Both the position numbers and the translations under genes were made by a program. This document shows positions 16,433-25,055 of a stretch of 64,000 nucleotides of DNA, piece after piece. The DNA is from Flavobacteriales bacterium UBA6057 (GTDB lineage Bacteria > Bacteroidota > Bacteroidia > Flavobacteriales_G > Salibacteraceae), in assembly GCA_002428995.1 (NCBI GenBank), contig DIYJ01000005.1:220474-284473 (forward strand), in the 5' to 3' direction. Under the pieces are notes generated by a model. It did not search any database and was not told where the DNA came from. It saw only the letters and a program-made list of their open reading frames with translations. The first letter of the stretch is position 1. Every line of letters begins with the position of its first letter.

Positions 16433-17418
16433 TCTCGCTCGGTTAACACGAATTCAACCATCTCCGGCTGTAGCCTCACCTTGTGGGCATCCGGGGGCCA
16501 GCCCACGAGATCTACGGGCAGGATCTGCAAGCCTTCTTCCGCTTTCGAATAATCGATGAGCACGCGGAAATCAGACTCTCTGACCTGCGAGAATCTGGAG
16601 AGCGCCACCTGAAACGAGAGTTCCACAGACTTGGGAAAGAGCAGCATTTGAAGGCTATCGGGAACATTGATCAACTCGGGAGCTACCACCATCCGCTTCT
16701 CCGTCAATTGATCAATCTCGATGTCAATGACCACGGAATCAATCTCCAGCTCTGCATCTCCTCCGAGAATGGCCATGTCAACGGGCACCTTTTTGGAAAT
16801 ACTCTTGTTCAACTCTCCGAGCTTAATTCGCTCCGTGCGCAGGGAAGCAAGCGTATCGAGCAGCGTGAGCGCTCCAAAAACCTCTAACTCGGAAGGACTG
16901 CAACGGCCTGAATCCAGTACGATATAGCCTGGCTCGACTTCAAATTCAGTAATGGGCATCACACCAATGGTGCGTGCCACTTTCAGGTCAAACACAAAAC
17001 TGATGGTATCGCTGAGCACGCGGTTTACAGACAGTGCTCCTCCGGCTCTTTCCTGGAGCACTTTGCCAATGGAGTTGGCATCGAGGTAGCCGCGCTGGTA
17101 TTCCCCCCACGTGCTCATGTTGAGGTTGTCCATGTTGATGGCGAGGGTATCGTCATCAAACTCATTGTCGTACTTGATGAGGTTGTATCCAGACCCGGCC
17201 ACATTGACGGCAATGCGCGCGGGCACCTCGTTTAAGAGGGTTTTGTTCTCCGGCAGGTTGTCATACTTCACCGGAATCATGATGGTGGTGTTGTAGGTAT
17301 GCCCAAGAGAAATCAGCAACCAGATGGAAGCTGAGAGACTCAAAAAAAGGACGAAGACGGTTAACCGTCTTCGATCCTTGATGAGTTCTTTAATACCGAA
17401 AAGTGGGAGTTTGGACAT
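16429..17418 (-). CDS. YbbR-like domain membrane protein
   Basis: 329 residues with one N-terminal transmembrane helix (LTVFVLFLSLSASIWLLISL) and an extracytoplasmic part made of YbbR-like beta modules (for example PVKYDNLPENKTLLNEVPAR). YbbR proteins in Firmicutes (CdaR) regulate the diadenylate cyclase CdaA; in Bacteroidota they sit between yajC and coaE, as here, and their role is not settled. ATG 17418 lies 20 bases after yajC. The stop overlaps coaE by four bases. Confidence 0.85.
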   Translation of the reverse strand: MSKLPLFGIKELIKDRRRLTVFVLFLSLSASIWLLISLGHTYNTTIMIPVKYDNLPENKTLLNEVPARIAVNVAGSGYNLIKYDNEFDDDTLAINMDNLNMSTWGEYQRGYLDANSIGKVLQERAGGALSVNRVLSDTISFVFDLKVARTIGVMPITEFEVEPGYIVLDSGRCSPSELEVFGALTLLDTLASLRTERIKLGELNKSISKKVPVDMAILGGDAELEIDSVVIDIEIDQLTEKRMVVAPELINVPDSLQMLLFPKSVELSFQVALSRFSQVRESDFRVLIDYSKAEEGLQILPVDLVGWPPDAHKVRLQPEMVEFVLTERE

Positions 17419-17438
17419 CCGTCCAAAAGTAGGTGATC

Positions 17439-17777
17439 CTACTTAGGCTTTTGAGCTTCCTGCTCCAATTCGCTGGAACCCGAGCCCGTGCTGTATTCAG
17501 GAGAGATGGCCGTGCGCTGAACCTTGATATCCACGCCATTGGCGATGGTCAACACCACGTAGAGCTCCTTCACCTCAGCGATCTTTCCCTGGATACCTCC
17601 GATGGTTACCACCTTGTCGCCTTTGGAAAGGGCTTCTCTGAACTTCTTCGTCTCCTTGGCTTTCTTGCTCTGAGGACGGATCATGAAGAAGTAGAATACA
17701 ACTACAATCAGCACCAATGGAAGGATGGACGTGATGTCGAATCCTCCTCCGCCTGCCTGTAATAGAATGGCTAACAT
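17439..17777 (-). CDS. yajC: Preprotein translocase subunit YajC
   Basis: 112-residue Sec accessory protein. One N-terminal membrane helix (SILPLVLIVVVFYFFMIRPQ) is followed by the family signature RPQSKKAKETKKF and a cytoplasmic beta domain (GDKVVTIGGIQGKIAEV). It associates with SecDF-YidC at the inner membrane. The end is acidic (SSELEQEAQKPK). It is 20 bases from both neighbours in an apparent operon with DUF1573 and ybbR. Confidence 0.95.
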   Translation of the reverse strand: MLAILLQAGGGGFDITSILPLVLIVVVFYFFMIRPQSKKAKETKKFREALSKGDKVVTIGGIQGKIAEVKELYVVLTIANGVDIKVQRTAISPEYSTGSGSSELEQEAQKPK

Positions 17778-17797
17778 TTACTTTTGTTTTTTAGCTT

Positions 17798-18277
17798 TTA
17801 GCTGGCTTCTGCCTCGGTCTCAGTCTCTGTGTCAGGAGCAATCACTTCTCCCTTCAGCACCAATACAGATGTGGAAGGATTAGTATTGGCAACGATGGAA
17901 ACCTTCTTGTTTTGAACGCCCTTCTTACCGTCACTGTTGAATACAACATCAATCACACCTTCTCCTCCAACTGGAATGGGCTCCTTTGGCCACTTGGGAA
18001 CGGTACATCCACAGCTTCCTTTTGCAGAAACGATCACCAACTCAGCTTCACCCGTGTTTTTGAATGTGAACGTGTGTGTCACTTTCTCTCCCTGAGTGAT
18101 GGCGCCAAAATCAAAGACTTCTTCTGCAAACTCGATGGCAGCCATGGTCTCTTCACCGCCTTCCTCTGAAGCCGACATTGGATTTTTCACATCCGAAGTA
18201 TCGATCTTCTGGTTTCCTTCTCCTCCGCACGCTGTGAGCACTGCGGCAATTCCTATCATCCAAAATAAGTTCTTCAT
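17798..18277 (-). CDS. DUF1573 lipoprotein
   Basis: 159 residues from ATG 18277; the frame opens earlier at 18301, but the signal peptide starts at MKNLFWMIGIAAVLTACG, with lipobox LTAC. The DUF1573 domain is recognised by FDFGAITQGEKVTHTFTFKN and AKGSCGCTVPKWPKEPI, an Ig-like ASPM/SPD-2/Hydin-type fold. Very common in Bacteroidota as a cell-envelope lipoprotein of unknown function. The acidic tail TETETEAEAS is low complexity. Located between nusB (77 bases upstream) and yajC (20 bases downstream). Confidence 0.9.
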   Translation of the reverse strand: MKNLFWMIGIAAVLTACGGEGNQKIDTSDVKNPMSASEEGGEETMAAIEFAEEVFDFGAITQGEKVTHTFTFKNTGEAELVIVSAKGSCGCTVPKWPKEPIPVGGEGVIDVVFNSDGKKGVQNKKVSIVANTNPSTSVLVLKGEVIAPDTETETEAEAS

Positions 18278-18354
18278 CTTTCTTCCAAAATTTGGGCTCA
18301 AAAATAGAATTCGAAGCAGGCTAGTCGCGTGCTTTCTTTTGAAACTCTTAACAA

Positions 18355-19317
18355 TTACTCAATCAGGCCGCGGCCGCGCTTGTTGATACGCTCCAGTCGC
18401 TTGAAATGTGCGACCAGCTTATCCAGTACTCCGTTGATGAACACCTTGCTCTTAGGTGTGCTGTACATCTTGGCCAGCTCAATGTATTCGTTGAGCGTCA
18501 CCTTGATCGGAATCGTTGGGAAATGCTCCAGCTCGGCCAGGGCCATCTTCATCAACAGCATGTCGAGGAAGGCAATGCGATCCACCTCCCAGTTGTCAGC
18601 CTTGTCAGCCACGTGCTCTCCATATTCATCTGAAAACTGGATGGTCTTGCTCAACAGCTCCTTGACAAACTTTTGATCTTCGTCCTTCTCTTTGTAGAGG
18701 TCGGCCAGAATGCTGCTGTTGGTCGTATCAGCATCCGGAAGCGCCTGAATGGTTTTGATTACCGTGAGCGCAGCTACGGGAAGGTCATCCTGCCAATAGA
18801 TGTCGGCTTCTTCCAGGGTGTTGTGAAAAACCTCATTGACGGCCAGGTACTCCTTGAAAATGTACTCCAGGATGTCCTTATCAGCCTGAAGCGAATCTTC
18901 TTCCGCGTTTCGGTAGGCTTCAAACTTCTCATCTTCCCTCAGGGCCTTGTAAATCCTTCGCAGGTCATCATGCTCATTGTCCCAATTGATCTTTTGGCGT
19001 TCAATGATGCGCTGAAACATGACGTTGCCGGCAATCTTGGCAAAGACTCGGTTATTGACGAAGCGCATATTCGGATTCAGATCCTCCTCTGTCGGGAGCC
19101 TTTTCTGGCGGTTTTGCTCAATGATTTCGTCCGCTGCATCATGCAGTGCGAGCACCAACTTCAACAGGTAGAGGTACAGGTTGAAGAGTCGGTTGATGCT
19201 TTCAAAGATTTCTCGCTCTACCTTAACGGGGTCCGCTTTGGGAGTTCGAAAGAAAGAATAGAGGCCTTGGAAGACTTTGATCCTGAGGTACCTTCTATTT
19301 ACTAAAACTACTGCCAC
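18355..19317 (-). CDS. nusB: Transcription antitermination factor NusB
   Basis: 320 residues, the long Bacteroidota form; E. coli NusB is ~140. The N-terminal NRRYLRIKVFQGLYSFF and C-terminal EVDRIAFLDMLLMKMALAE plus VTLNEYIELAKMYSTPKSKV are the two halves of the NusB fold. About 150 extra residues, helical and charged, lie between them. The protein binds boxA RNA with NusE in rRNA antitermination. No ATG is present; GTG 19317 is used, eight bases after the leucine dehydrogenase stop, implying co-transcription. Confidence 0.93.
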   Translation of the reverse strand: MAVVLVNRRYLRIKVFQGLYSFFRTPKADPVKVEREIFESINRLFNLYLYLLKLVLALHDAADEIIEQNRQKRLPTEEDLNPNMRFVNNRVFAKIAGNVMFQRIIERQKINWDNEHDDLRRIYKALREDEKFEAYRNAEEDSLQADKDILEYIFKEYLAVNEVFHNTLEEADIYWQDDLPVAALTVIKTIQALPDADTTNSSILADLYKEKDEDQKFVKELLSKTIQFSDEYGEHVADKADNWEVDRIAFLDMLLMKMALAELEHFPTIPIKVTLNEYIELAKMYSTPKSKVFINGVLDKLVAHFKRLERINKRGRGLIE

Positions 19318-19325
19318 AATATCTC

Positions 19326-20414
19326 TTATAGGCTCCGGTGAATACCGGCAATTTGTTCGATTCGATCTTCAGCCATTTGCTTGGCTACGGTTTGCGCGGA
19401 AACCTTATCAGAAGCTGACTTATCCAGCACATTGCTGGTGGTTTCATAGATGTTCTCAGCGTGGTTCATCGCGCGTTCCTGGTTGTAGCCTTCCAGTTCG
19501 CTGTAGCAGTTGATCAAACCGCCCGCGTTGATGAGGAAGTCAGGAGCATAGATGATGCCTCGGTCCAGCAACATCTGGCCATGTCGGTCTTCTTCAGCCA
19601 ATTGATTATTCGCTGCTCCGGCTACGATCTGGCACTTGAGCTTAGGAATGGAAGTATCATTTAAGGTAGCTCCCAATGCACATGGTGCATAAATGTCCAT
19701 GTCATGATCATCTACCAAGTGCGGATCAATCACCGTTACGCTGCTATGCTTGGAGGTAATGTTGTTAAGCTTGTCCTCGAAAATATCAGCGATCGACACC
19801 TTGGCATCTTCCTTCATCAAGAGATCTACCAAGTAACCACCCACATTGCCAGCACCTTGAACTACGACCTTCTTGCCACTAAGGCTATCTGAACCGTATG
19901 CTTTCTTAGCAGCGGCTTTCATACCCATGTAAACACCGTAGGCTGTTACCGGAGAAGGATCTCCTCCTCCACCCAGCGATTCAGGAATTCCGACCACGTG
20001 ATCCGTCTCCATGTGGATGTATTCCATGTCGCGTGTGGTCATTCCCACATCCTCCGCAGTGATGTATTTACCTCCAAGGCTGTCGACAAAGCCACCAAAC
20101 CTTCTCATGAGTGCTTCTGACTTCAGTGTGCGTGAATCACCAATGATCACGGCTTTTCCGCCACCAAGGTTCAAACCAGAGATGGCAGCCTTGTAAGTCA
20201 TGCCGCGCGAAAGGCGCAAAACATCAATCAGAGCATCATTTTCATTCGGGTAAACCCACATACGTGTTCCGCCAAGGGCAGGGCCCAAAACGGTGTTGTG
20301 GATGGCGATCATGGCCATGAGGCCAGTGTGAGGGTCGTTACAGAAAACGACTTGCTCATGCTTCATTTCCTGCATGAGCGACAGTGGTAGTTGAGCAGTT
20401 GTATCCACTTCCAA
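19326..20414 (-). CDS. Leucine dehydrogenase (Glu/Leu/Phe/Val dehydrogenase family)
   Basis: NAD-dependent oxidative deamination of branched-chain amino acids. Catalytic lysines lie in MTYKAAISGLNLGGGKAVI, the substrate loop is GPALGGTRMWVYP, and the Rossmann motif is GAGNVGGYLVD. The frame is open upstream to 20690, into the divergent ABC transporter, so that part is not coding. TTG 20414 gives 362 residues, the length of known leucine dehydrogenases; GTG 20408 is an alternative. First gene of a probable minus-strand operon with nusB to coaE. Exact substrate preference (Leu, Val or Phe) cannot be told from sequence alone. Confidence 0.88.
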   Translation of the reverse strand: MEVDTTAQLPLSLMQEMKHEQVVFCNDPHTGLMAMIAIHNTVLGPALGGTRMWVYPNENDALIDVLRLSRGMTYKAAISGLNLGGGKAVIIGDSRTLKSEALMRRFGGFVDSLGGKYITAEDVGMTTRDMEYIHMETDHVVGIPESLGGGGDPSPVTAYGVYMGMKAAAKKAYGSDSLSGKKVVVQGAGNVGGYLVDLLMKEDAKVSIADIFEDKLNNITSKHSSVTVIDPHLVDDHDMDIYAPCALGATLNDTSIPKLKCQIVAGAANNQLAEEDRHGQMLLDRGIIYAPDFLINAGGLINCYSELEGYNQERAMNHAENIYETTSNVLDKSASDKVSAQTVAKQMAEDRIEQIAGIHRSL

Positions 20415-20462
20415 ACTTTTATTTAAAGAACCTGTTATTTCCTGACGTATTCGAGCGATTAC

Positions 20463-20488
20463 TTTTGCCCGCTCCGGGCGCGGCAAAA
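20463..20488. promoter_or_regulatory. GC-rich inverted repeat between divergent genes
   Basis: Arms TTTTGCC (20463-20469) and GGCAAAA (20482-20488) enclose CGCTCCGGGCGC; an alternative hairpin GCCCG-CTC-CGGGC (20467-20479) uses the same bases. It sits in the 117-bp space between leucine dehydrogenase (minus) and the ABC exporter (plus). It could be an operator or a leader hairpin. No protein partner is evident. Confidence 0.4.
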
Positions 20489-20531
20489 ATAGACGAATAA
20501 GCATAGGAGCCAAGCCCGGGATCAATACCAC

Positions 20532-22328
20532 ATGAAAGAACTTTTTTCCCTCAATAAATACTTCGTCCGATACCGCTTGCATTTGCTTGGAGGTATCGTC
20601 TTTGTTGGTGTTTCCAACCTTTTGGCGATTCTGCCACCACAGATCATTCGCTACGCCATCGACTTTGTGCAGGACACACTTTCTGTGCACTCAGTGTTCA
20701 GTTCATCGGCTTTCACCACTTTCTATGAAAACGACCTCGCCACTGCGTTGCTCATTTTCACTGCCCTGGTCATCATTCTGAGCTTGCTGAAGGGCTTCTT
20801 TATGTACCTCATGCGACAGACGATCATCGTCATGAGCCGGCTGATTGAATACGATTTGAAAAACGAAGTCTTTGACAAGTATCAGCAGTTGAGCATGTCG
20901 TTTTACAAGCAGAACAACACGGGAGACATGATGAATCGCATCAGCGAGGATGTGAGCCGCGTCCGTATGTACCTCGGGCCGGCCATCATGTATACGATCA
21001 ACCTGGCAGTGCTTTTTGTGATGGTGATCACCACCATGTTCAACGTGAATCCAGAGATGACACTTTATGTGCTCACTCCCCTTCCCCTGCTGGCGATCAT
21101 CATCTATGCAGTGAGCCAGCGCATCAACAAGCGCAGCGAGCACGTTCAGAAAAAGCTCTCTGACATGTCGACCTTTGTTCAGGAAGCTTTCAGTGGCATT
21201 CGTGTGATTAAGGCTTACAACCGGATGGGCGAACGGGAAGTGAAATTTACGGAAGAGTGCAACGACTACAAAGACACTTCTCTGGGATTGGTGAAGGTGG
21301 AAGCGCTCTTTGCTCCCGTTATGATCCTGATGATTGGATTGTCTACCACATTGACCATTTACGTAGGCGGCCGCCTGACGATTGACGGGCAAGTTTCACC
21401 GGGGAACATCGCAGAGTTTGTGATTTACGTGAACATGCTGACCTGGCCTGTTGCTTCCCTTGGATGGGTCACTTCTTTGGTTCAGCGGGCGGCAGCTTCC
21501 CAAAAGCGCATCAATGAGTTTTTAAACGAAGCCAACGAAATTGAGAACCCATCGAAGGAGCCTTTCCAATTGAAAGGGTTGATCGAGTTCAAGAACGTAT
21601 CCTTTACTTACAAGGACAGCGGTGTGAAGGCATTGCGAGACGTATCCTTCAAGGTGGAACCGGGCAAAAGCCTGGCGATCATTGGCCATACAGGTTCAGG
21701 AAAGTCGACCATTGCCAACCTGATGTGCCGCCTTTTTGATGTGACTTCGGGAGAAATTCTGGTGGATGGAAAGGATATTCAACAACTGAACCTGGACGAC
21801 TACCGGAATTCCATCGGATACGTGCCCCAGGAGGTTTTCCTGTTCTCTGACAAGATCAGTTCAAACATCGCATTCAGCACTTCGATTGCCAACAACGATC
21901 GTTCGGCCATTGAGCAAGCCGCGCGGGATGCAGTGATTTACAGCAACATCAAAGACTTTCCGGAAGGTTTCGACACGAGGGTTGGCGAACGGGGTATCAC
22001 ACTTTCGGGTGGTCAGAAGCAGCGTATCTCCATTGCGCGAGCCATCATCAAGAATCCGCACCTCCTCATTTTTGACGACTGCCTTTCCGCGGTCGACACA
22101 GAAACCGAAGAGAAGATTCTGAACAACCTCAAACGTCTGATGAATGAGCGCACAACCATCATCATCAGCCATCGTGTTTCTTCTGTGAAGCATGCGGATG
22201 AGATCATTGTGCTGGACGATGGAGCCATCATTGAGCGCGGTTCACATGAAGAGCTTATGAACCTAAAAGGCTCATATGCTGACACTTACGAGAAGCAACA
22301 ACTGGAGCAGCTGCGCACCGCTGGCTAA
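20532..22328 (+). CDS. ABC exporter, fused permease and ATPase (MsbA/MdlB type)
   Basis: 598 residues: a six-helix type I exporter domain (about 1-310) then an ATP-binding cassette. Walker A is GHTGSGKST, the Q-loop region GYVPQEVFLFS, the signature LSGGQKQRIS, Walker B LLIFDDCLSAVD and the H-loop IIISHRV. A half-transporter that works as a homodimer or with a partner; no second half-transporter is adjacent. In Bacteroidota such genes are candidates for lipid or lipid A flipping (MsbA-like) or drug export; the substrate is not determinable here. Divergent from leucine dehydrogenase. Start ATG 20532. Confidence 0.93.
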   Translation: MKELFSLNKYFVRYRLHLLGGIVFVGVSNLLAILPPQIIRYAIDFVQDTLSVHSVFSSSAFTTFYENDLATALLIFTALVIILSLLKGFFMYLMRQTIIVMSRLIEYDLKNEVFDKYQQLSMSFYKQNNTGDMMNRISEDVSRVRMYLGPAIMYTINLAVLFVMVITTMFNVNPEMTLYVLTPLPLLAIIIYAVSQRINKRSEHVQKKLSDMSTFVQEAFSGIRVIKAYNRMGEREVKFTEECNDYKDTSLGLVKVEALFAPVMILMIGLSTTLTIYVGGRLTIDGQVSPGNIAEFVIYVNMLTWPVASLGWVTSLVQRAAASQKRINEFLNEANEIENPSKEPFQLKGLIEFKNVSFTYKDSGVKALRDVSFKVEPGKSLAIIGHTGSGKSTIANLMCRLFDVTSGEILVDGKDIQQLNLDDYRNSIGYVPQEVFLFSDKISSNIAFSTSIANNDRSAIEQAARDAVIYSNIKDFPEGFDTRVGERGITLSGGQKQRISIARAIIKNPHLLIFDDCLSAVDTETEEKILNNLKRLMNERTTIIISHRVSSVKHADEIIVLDDGAIIERGSHEELMNLKGSYADTYEKQQLEQLRTAG

Positions 22329-22401
22329 AGCGGCTCGAATCAATATTTTTCTAGATTTGTCTTGCAAGGGACCGGAGGCAAGTTGAAAAAATGATTTGTG
22401 C

Positions 22402-22758
22402 ATGGAAGAAAACGGAACTACTGAAAAGGAGGAGATTTACGCGAACGCAGTAAGAGCAGGTAAGAGAACCTATTTTTTTGACGTTAGAGCCACCCGCAAC
22501 AACGACTACTACCTTACGATCACAGAATCAAAAAAGCGCTTCAATGATGATGGTTCCGTGAGCTATCAGAAGCACAAGATTTTCCTGTACAAAGAAGACT
22601 TCGAGAAGTTTTCAAATGCCCTTGGAGAAGCCTTTCGCCACATCATCGATTTGAACAGAGAGAAGAGCGAGGAGCTGGAAAGCAAACTGAACGGTCAGTT
22701 TACGGACATCAGTTTTGAAGATTTGGGCAACGATGAAGAAATGAGCTCAAAAGCTTAG
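22402..22758 (+). CDS. PUR-alpha-like DNA/RNA-binding protein (DUF3276)
   Basis: 118 residues from ATG 22402 (TTG 22396 adds two). The PUR repeat is clear: AGKRTYFFDVRATRNNDYYL, ITESKKRF, then KHKIFLYKEDFEKFSNAL. The family binds single-stranded purine-rich nucleic acid; structures from Bacteroidota and Borrelia show a PUR-alpha fold. Acidic serine-rich tail. A TAGATTTG -7-like box (22352-22359) lies 43 bases upstream, so it may have its own promoter independent of the ABC exporter. Convergent with the glycoside hydrolase, one base apart. Confidence 0.9.
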   Translation: MEENGTTEKEEIYANAVRAGKRTYFFDVRATRNNDYYLTITESKKRFNDDGSVSYQKHKIFLYKEDFEKFSNALGEAFRHIIDLNREKSEELESKLNGQFTDISFEDLGNDEEMSSKA

Positions 22759-22759
22759 T

Positions 22760-23827
22760 CTATTCCCCCAACGGTATTTCCCCGTCAAAAGCTTCGTACC
22801 ACTGTCTTACGACTCTTAAAGCTGGCTTCCCCTGAGGAGTGTAGTCATTGTTATCACCACTTCTGTCTACATCAGGATACCACTTCCACAAACACCCTCC
22901 GAGCACTTGCCTGGAAGGCCAAAACGTTTTCAGGAAAGCACGGTAAGCCAACACCTGATTCAGCTGATTGATGTTACCCGTTCCATCCCTTTCCACGGAG
23001 GGCAGCTCCCATTGAGGCCCGCAGGCTCGATCAATGCTGCGGTAGCCATACTCCGTGAACAGCACCTTCTTTCCCTGGCTCTTTGCAAAATCGAGCAGCG
23101 TTTTCTTCTCTCCTTTAAGGCATTGTGTCAACACCTCTAAATCCACGTCTTTGGAAGTATCGCAGGGGAAGTAGACATCTACTGACATGAAATCGAGCTC
23201 GGCCCAGAATGGAACATTCTGATAATTGTCCCAATTGGCCGCGTAGGTCACCTTCCCGGAATAAACCTCCCGGACCTGTGCGATGAGTGAACTCCAAAAA
23301 CCGGGGTCGTATCGGATGCTGGATTTCAATTCGGTGCCAATGCACATCACTTCCACATCCAGCTCCTCCGCCAGAGCTGCGTAGTGCAGAATATAATCCG
23401 CGTAGCTCTTGTGCCACAATTTCCATTCATCGGCATTGGCCAATTCAAGCTCTCCGGCCCAACCCGACTCGGCAATCCAGATGTGGGGTTTGATGATCAC
23501 TCCCATGCCGTGTTCTTTCGCCAGCTTCACCTGGTGACGGGCTCCATTGGGAGTTTCTCCCTCCCACTGCCAGGTGAGGTCAAACTCAAGAAGAGGCACA
23601 TGTTTGCTTCCGAAGGCGTAGGGATTGAGGGCCACCATGTTACAACCGAGTGTATCCAATTGCTCAAACACATCGGCTTCTGGAAGCGATCGCTCTCCTA
23701 CGAGGTTCACACCATTTACTTTCCCAAACTGAGCATAAGCTCCGGGGAATGCAAGCAAAAGGCCGAGGCTAACGATTAAGATCGACCAACCCTTCTGGAA
23801 GGTTGAGTATGAGTTTCTGATTGACAT
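22760..23827 (-). CDS. GH113-like glycoside hydrolase, exported
   Basis: 355 residues from ATG 23827 with signal peptide (GWSILIVSLGLLLAFPGAYA). The TIM-barrel pattern of GH113 endo-mannanase-like proteins is seen: VNLVGERSLP, IIKPHIWIAESGW, CIGTELKSSIR (acid/base E), YAANWDNYQNVPFW, LFTEYGYRSID (nucleophile E) and LGGCLWKWYPD. It probably cleaves beta-linked glycans in the periplasm or outside; the exact substrate is unknown. The start lies inside the rimM end, overlapping it by 59 bases in another frame. No later start keeps the signal peptide. It has no T9SS tail. Confidence 0.85.
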   Translation of the reverse strand: MSIRNSYSTFQKGWSILIVSLGLLLAFPGAYAQFGKVNGVNLVGERSLPEADVFEQLDTLGCNMVALNPYAFGSKHVPLLEFDLTWQWEGETPNGARHQVKLAKEHGMGVIIKPHIWIAESGWAGELELANADEWKLWHKSYADYILHYAALAEELDVEVMCIGTELKSSIRYDPGFWSSLIAQVREVYSGKVTYAANWDNYQNVPFWAELDFMSVDVYFPCDTSKDVDLEVLTQCLKGEKKTLLDFAKSQGKKVLFTEYGYRSIDRACGPQWELPSVERDGTGNINQLNQVLAYRAFLKTFWPSRQVLGGCLWKWYPDVDRSGDNNDYTPQGKPALRVVRQWYEAFDGEIPLGE

Positions 23828-24278
23828 TGTCTTGTTCCACGATGAAGGCATCCACAAAAGGAATCAAAACCTCCACACCTTCGTCTGTGATAACAGATAT
23901 TAAGTCCTGGGCTTTAGTCGACAAAAGTTCCTTGACCTTACCGATGTGGTGATCATCGTCAAACACATCAAAGGAAATCAACTCTGACTCTGCAGTTTTA
24001 AAAGGCTCTGCCCTTTCAGATGGCAACAACATCTTCACCTTGCGAAGCGATTCCGCGACTTCTGGTGTATCCACATTTTTCAGCTTCATCCTAACCATGT
24101 TCGATGACACTATTTCCAGGGATTCAATCAGATAAGGTATCTGTTGACCTTCCATGGAAAGAAAGACCGGGCCTGGAGTCAATACCTCAGCCTGGAAGTC
24201 TTCCAAAATGTGAACGTTTAATTCTCCCTTCAAGCCCTTGGGCTTGGTAATCACTGCCACTTCTGTGAGCATAGCCAT
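23769..24278 (-). CDS. rimM: Ribosome maturation factor RimM
   Basis: 169 residues, family length. The N-terminal barrel carries AVITKPKGLKGELNVHILED (the (K/H)GLKGE motif) and the C-terminal PRC-barrel carries ISFDVFDDDHHIGKVKELLS and EVLIPFVDAFI. RimM binds S19 and the 30S head during maturation of the 3' domain. It lies 66 bases after rpsP, the conserved arrangement, but a terminator-like hairpin separates the two (24293-24320). The 3' end overlaps the GH113-like gene. Confidence 0.95.
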   Translation of the reverse strand: MAMLTEVAVITKPKGLKGELNVHILEDFQAEVLTPGPVFLSMEGQQIPYLIESLEIVSSNMVRMKLKNVDTPEVAESLRKVKMLLPSERAEPFKTAESELISFDVFDDDHHIGKVKELLSTKAQDLISVITDEGVEVLIPFVDAFIVEQDNVNQKLILNLPEGLVDLNR

Positions 24279-24292
24279 GAATGAAATGGAAT

Positions 24293-24320
24293 AAAAAAAC
24301 CCCTGCCAGAGACAGAGGTT
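24293..24320 (-). terminator. Rho-independent terminator or attenuator between rpsP and rimM
   Basis: On the minus strand AACCTCTG (24320-24313), a seven-base loop, CAGGGGTT (24305-24298) pair fully with one G-U, followed immediately by a run of Ts (24299-24293). It lies 15-35 bases upstream of the rimM start, so it may set the rpsP:rimM transcript ratio. Confidence 0.75.
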
Positions 24321-24344
24321 TTAAAAGTATAGGATGAGGAAGGA

Positions 24345-25004
24345 TTAACCTTCTTTCTTCTCTTCTTCTTTCGCTTCAGGAGCAGCTTCCTCCTTGGCAG
24401 GCTCTTCAGCCTTTGCCTCCTCAGCAGGAGCTTCAGCGGGCTCTTCCACCTTGGCCTCTTCAGCAGGAGCTTCGGCTTTTGCTTCTTCAGCTGGTGCCGC
24501 CTCTTCCGTGGCAGGAGTTTCAGCTTCCTCAGCAGCTTCTTCTACAACTGGTGCCTCAGGTTCGTTTGCTTTAGCACGTGCTTCCTTCACTGCTCGTTCG
24601 CGTTCGAGACGCTCACGCTCTGCAGCTTCACGAGCCTTGGTCAATCCATCTTTCTTGGATTCTACCTTAGCCGTCTTCTCTTCCATCCACTTGTCGAACT
24701 TGGCCTTGGCTTGCTCTTCTGTGAGCGCTCCTTTGGTCACCCCTCGCATGAGGTGATCGTACATCATGACTCCTTTGTAGGAGAGAATAGCCTTGGCAGT
24801 ATCTGAAGGCTGAGCTCCTGTACTTACCCAATGAGCTGCACGCTCGAAGTCAAGATTGATGGTTGCTGGGTTGGTGTTTGGGTTGTAAGTTCCGAGCTTT
24901 TCGATGAAACGTCCGTCTCTCTTTGCTCTTCCATCTGCAACCACAATGTGAAAGAAAGGCTTGCTTTTTCTACCGTGGCGCTGAAGTCTGATCCTTGTTG
25001 GCAT
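24345..25004 (-). CDS. rpsP: 30S ribosomal protein S16 with long acidic low-complexity tail
   Basis: Residues 1-~85 are a normal S16: MPTRIRLQRHGRKSKPFFHI, VVADGRAKRDGRFIEKLGTY and the AILSYKGVMMYDHL end. The protein continues to 219 residues. A charged helix (EERERLERERAV-like) follows, then about 80 residues of Ala/Glu/Pro/Lys repeats (EEAKAE, APAEEAK and similar). Bacteroidota S16 often has a C-terminal extension, though this one is long. S16 is an essential assembly protein of the 30S body. ATG 25004; a TACATTTG box (25063-25056) lies 52 bases upstream. Confidence 0.96.
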   Translation of the reverse strand: MPTRIRLQRHGRKSKPFFHIVVADGRAKRDGRFIEKLGTYNPNTNPATINLDFERAAHWVSTGAQPSDTAKAILSYKGVMMYDHLMRGVTKGALTEEQAKAKFDKWMEEKTAKVESKKDGLTKAREAAERERLERERAVKEARAKANEPEAPVVEEAAEEAETPATEEAAPAEEAKAEAPAEEAKVEEPAEAPAEEAKAEEPAKEEAAPEAKEEEKKEG

Positions 25005-25055
25005 CTATATAAAGTTTAATCTATTCGTTGCGAAAACTGACCGATTAAGGGGCCG

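Noticed and set aside
24394..24756. 120-codon plus-strand frame opposite rpsP
   Set aside because: Ser/Ala low-complexity translation of the antisense of the S16 Ala/Glu tail.
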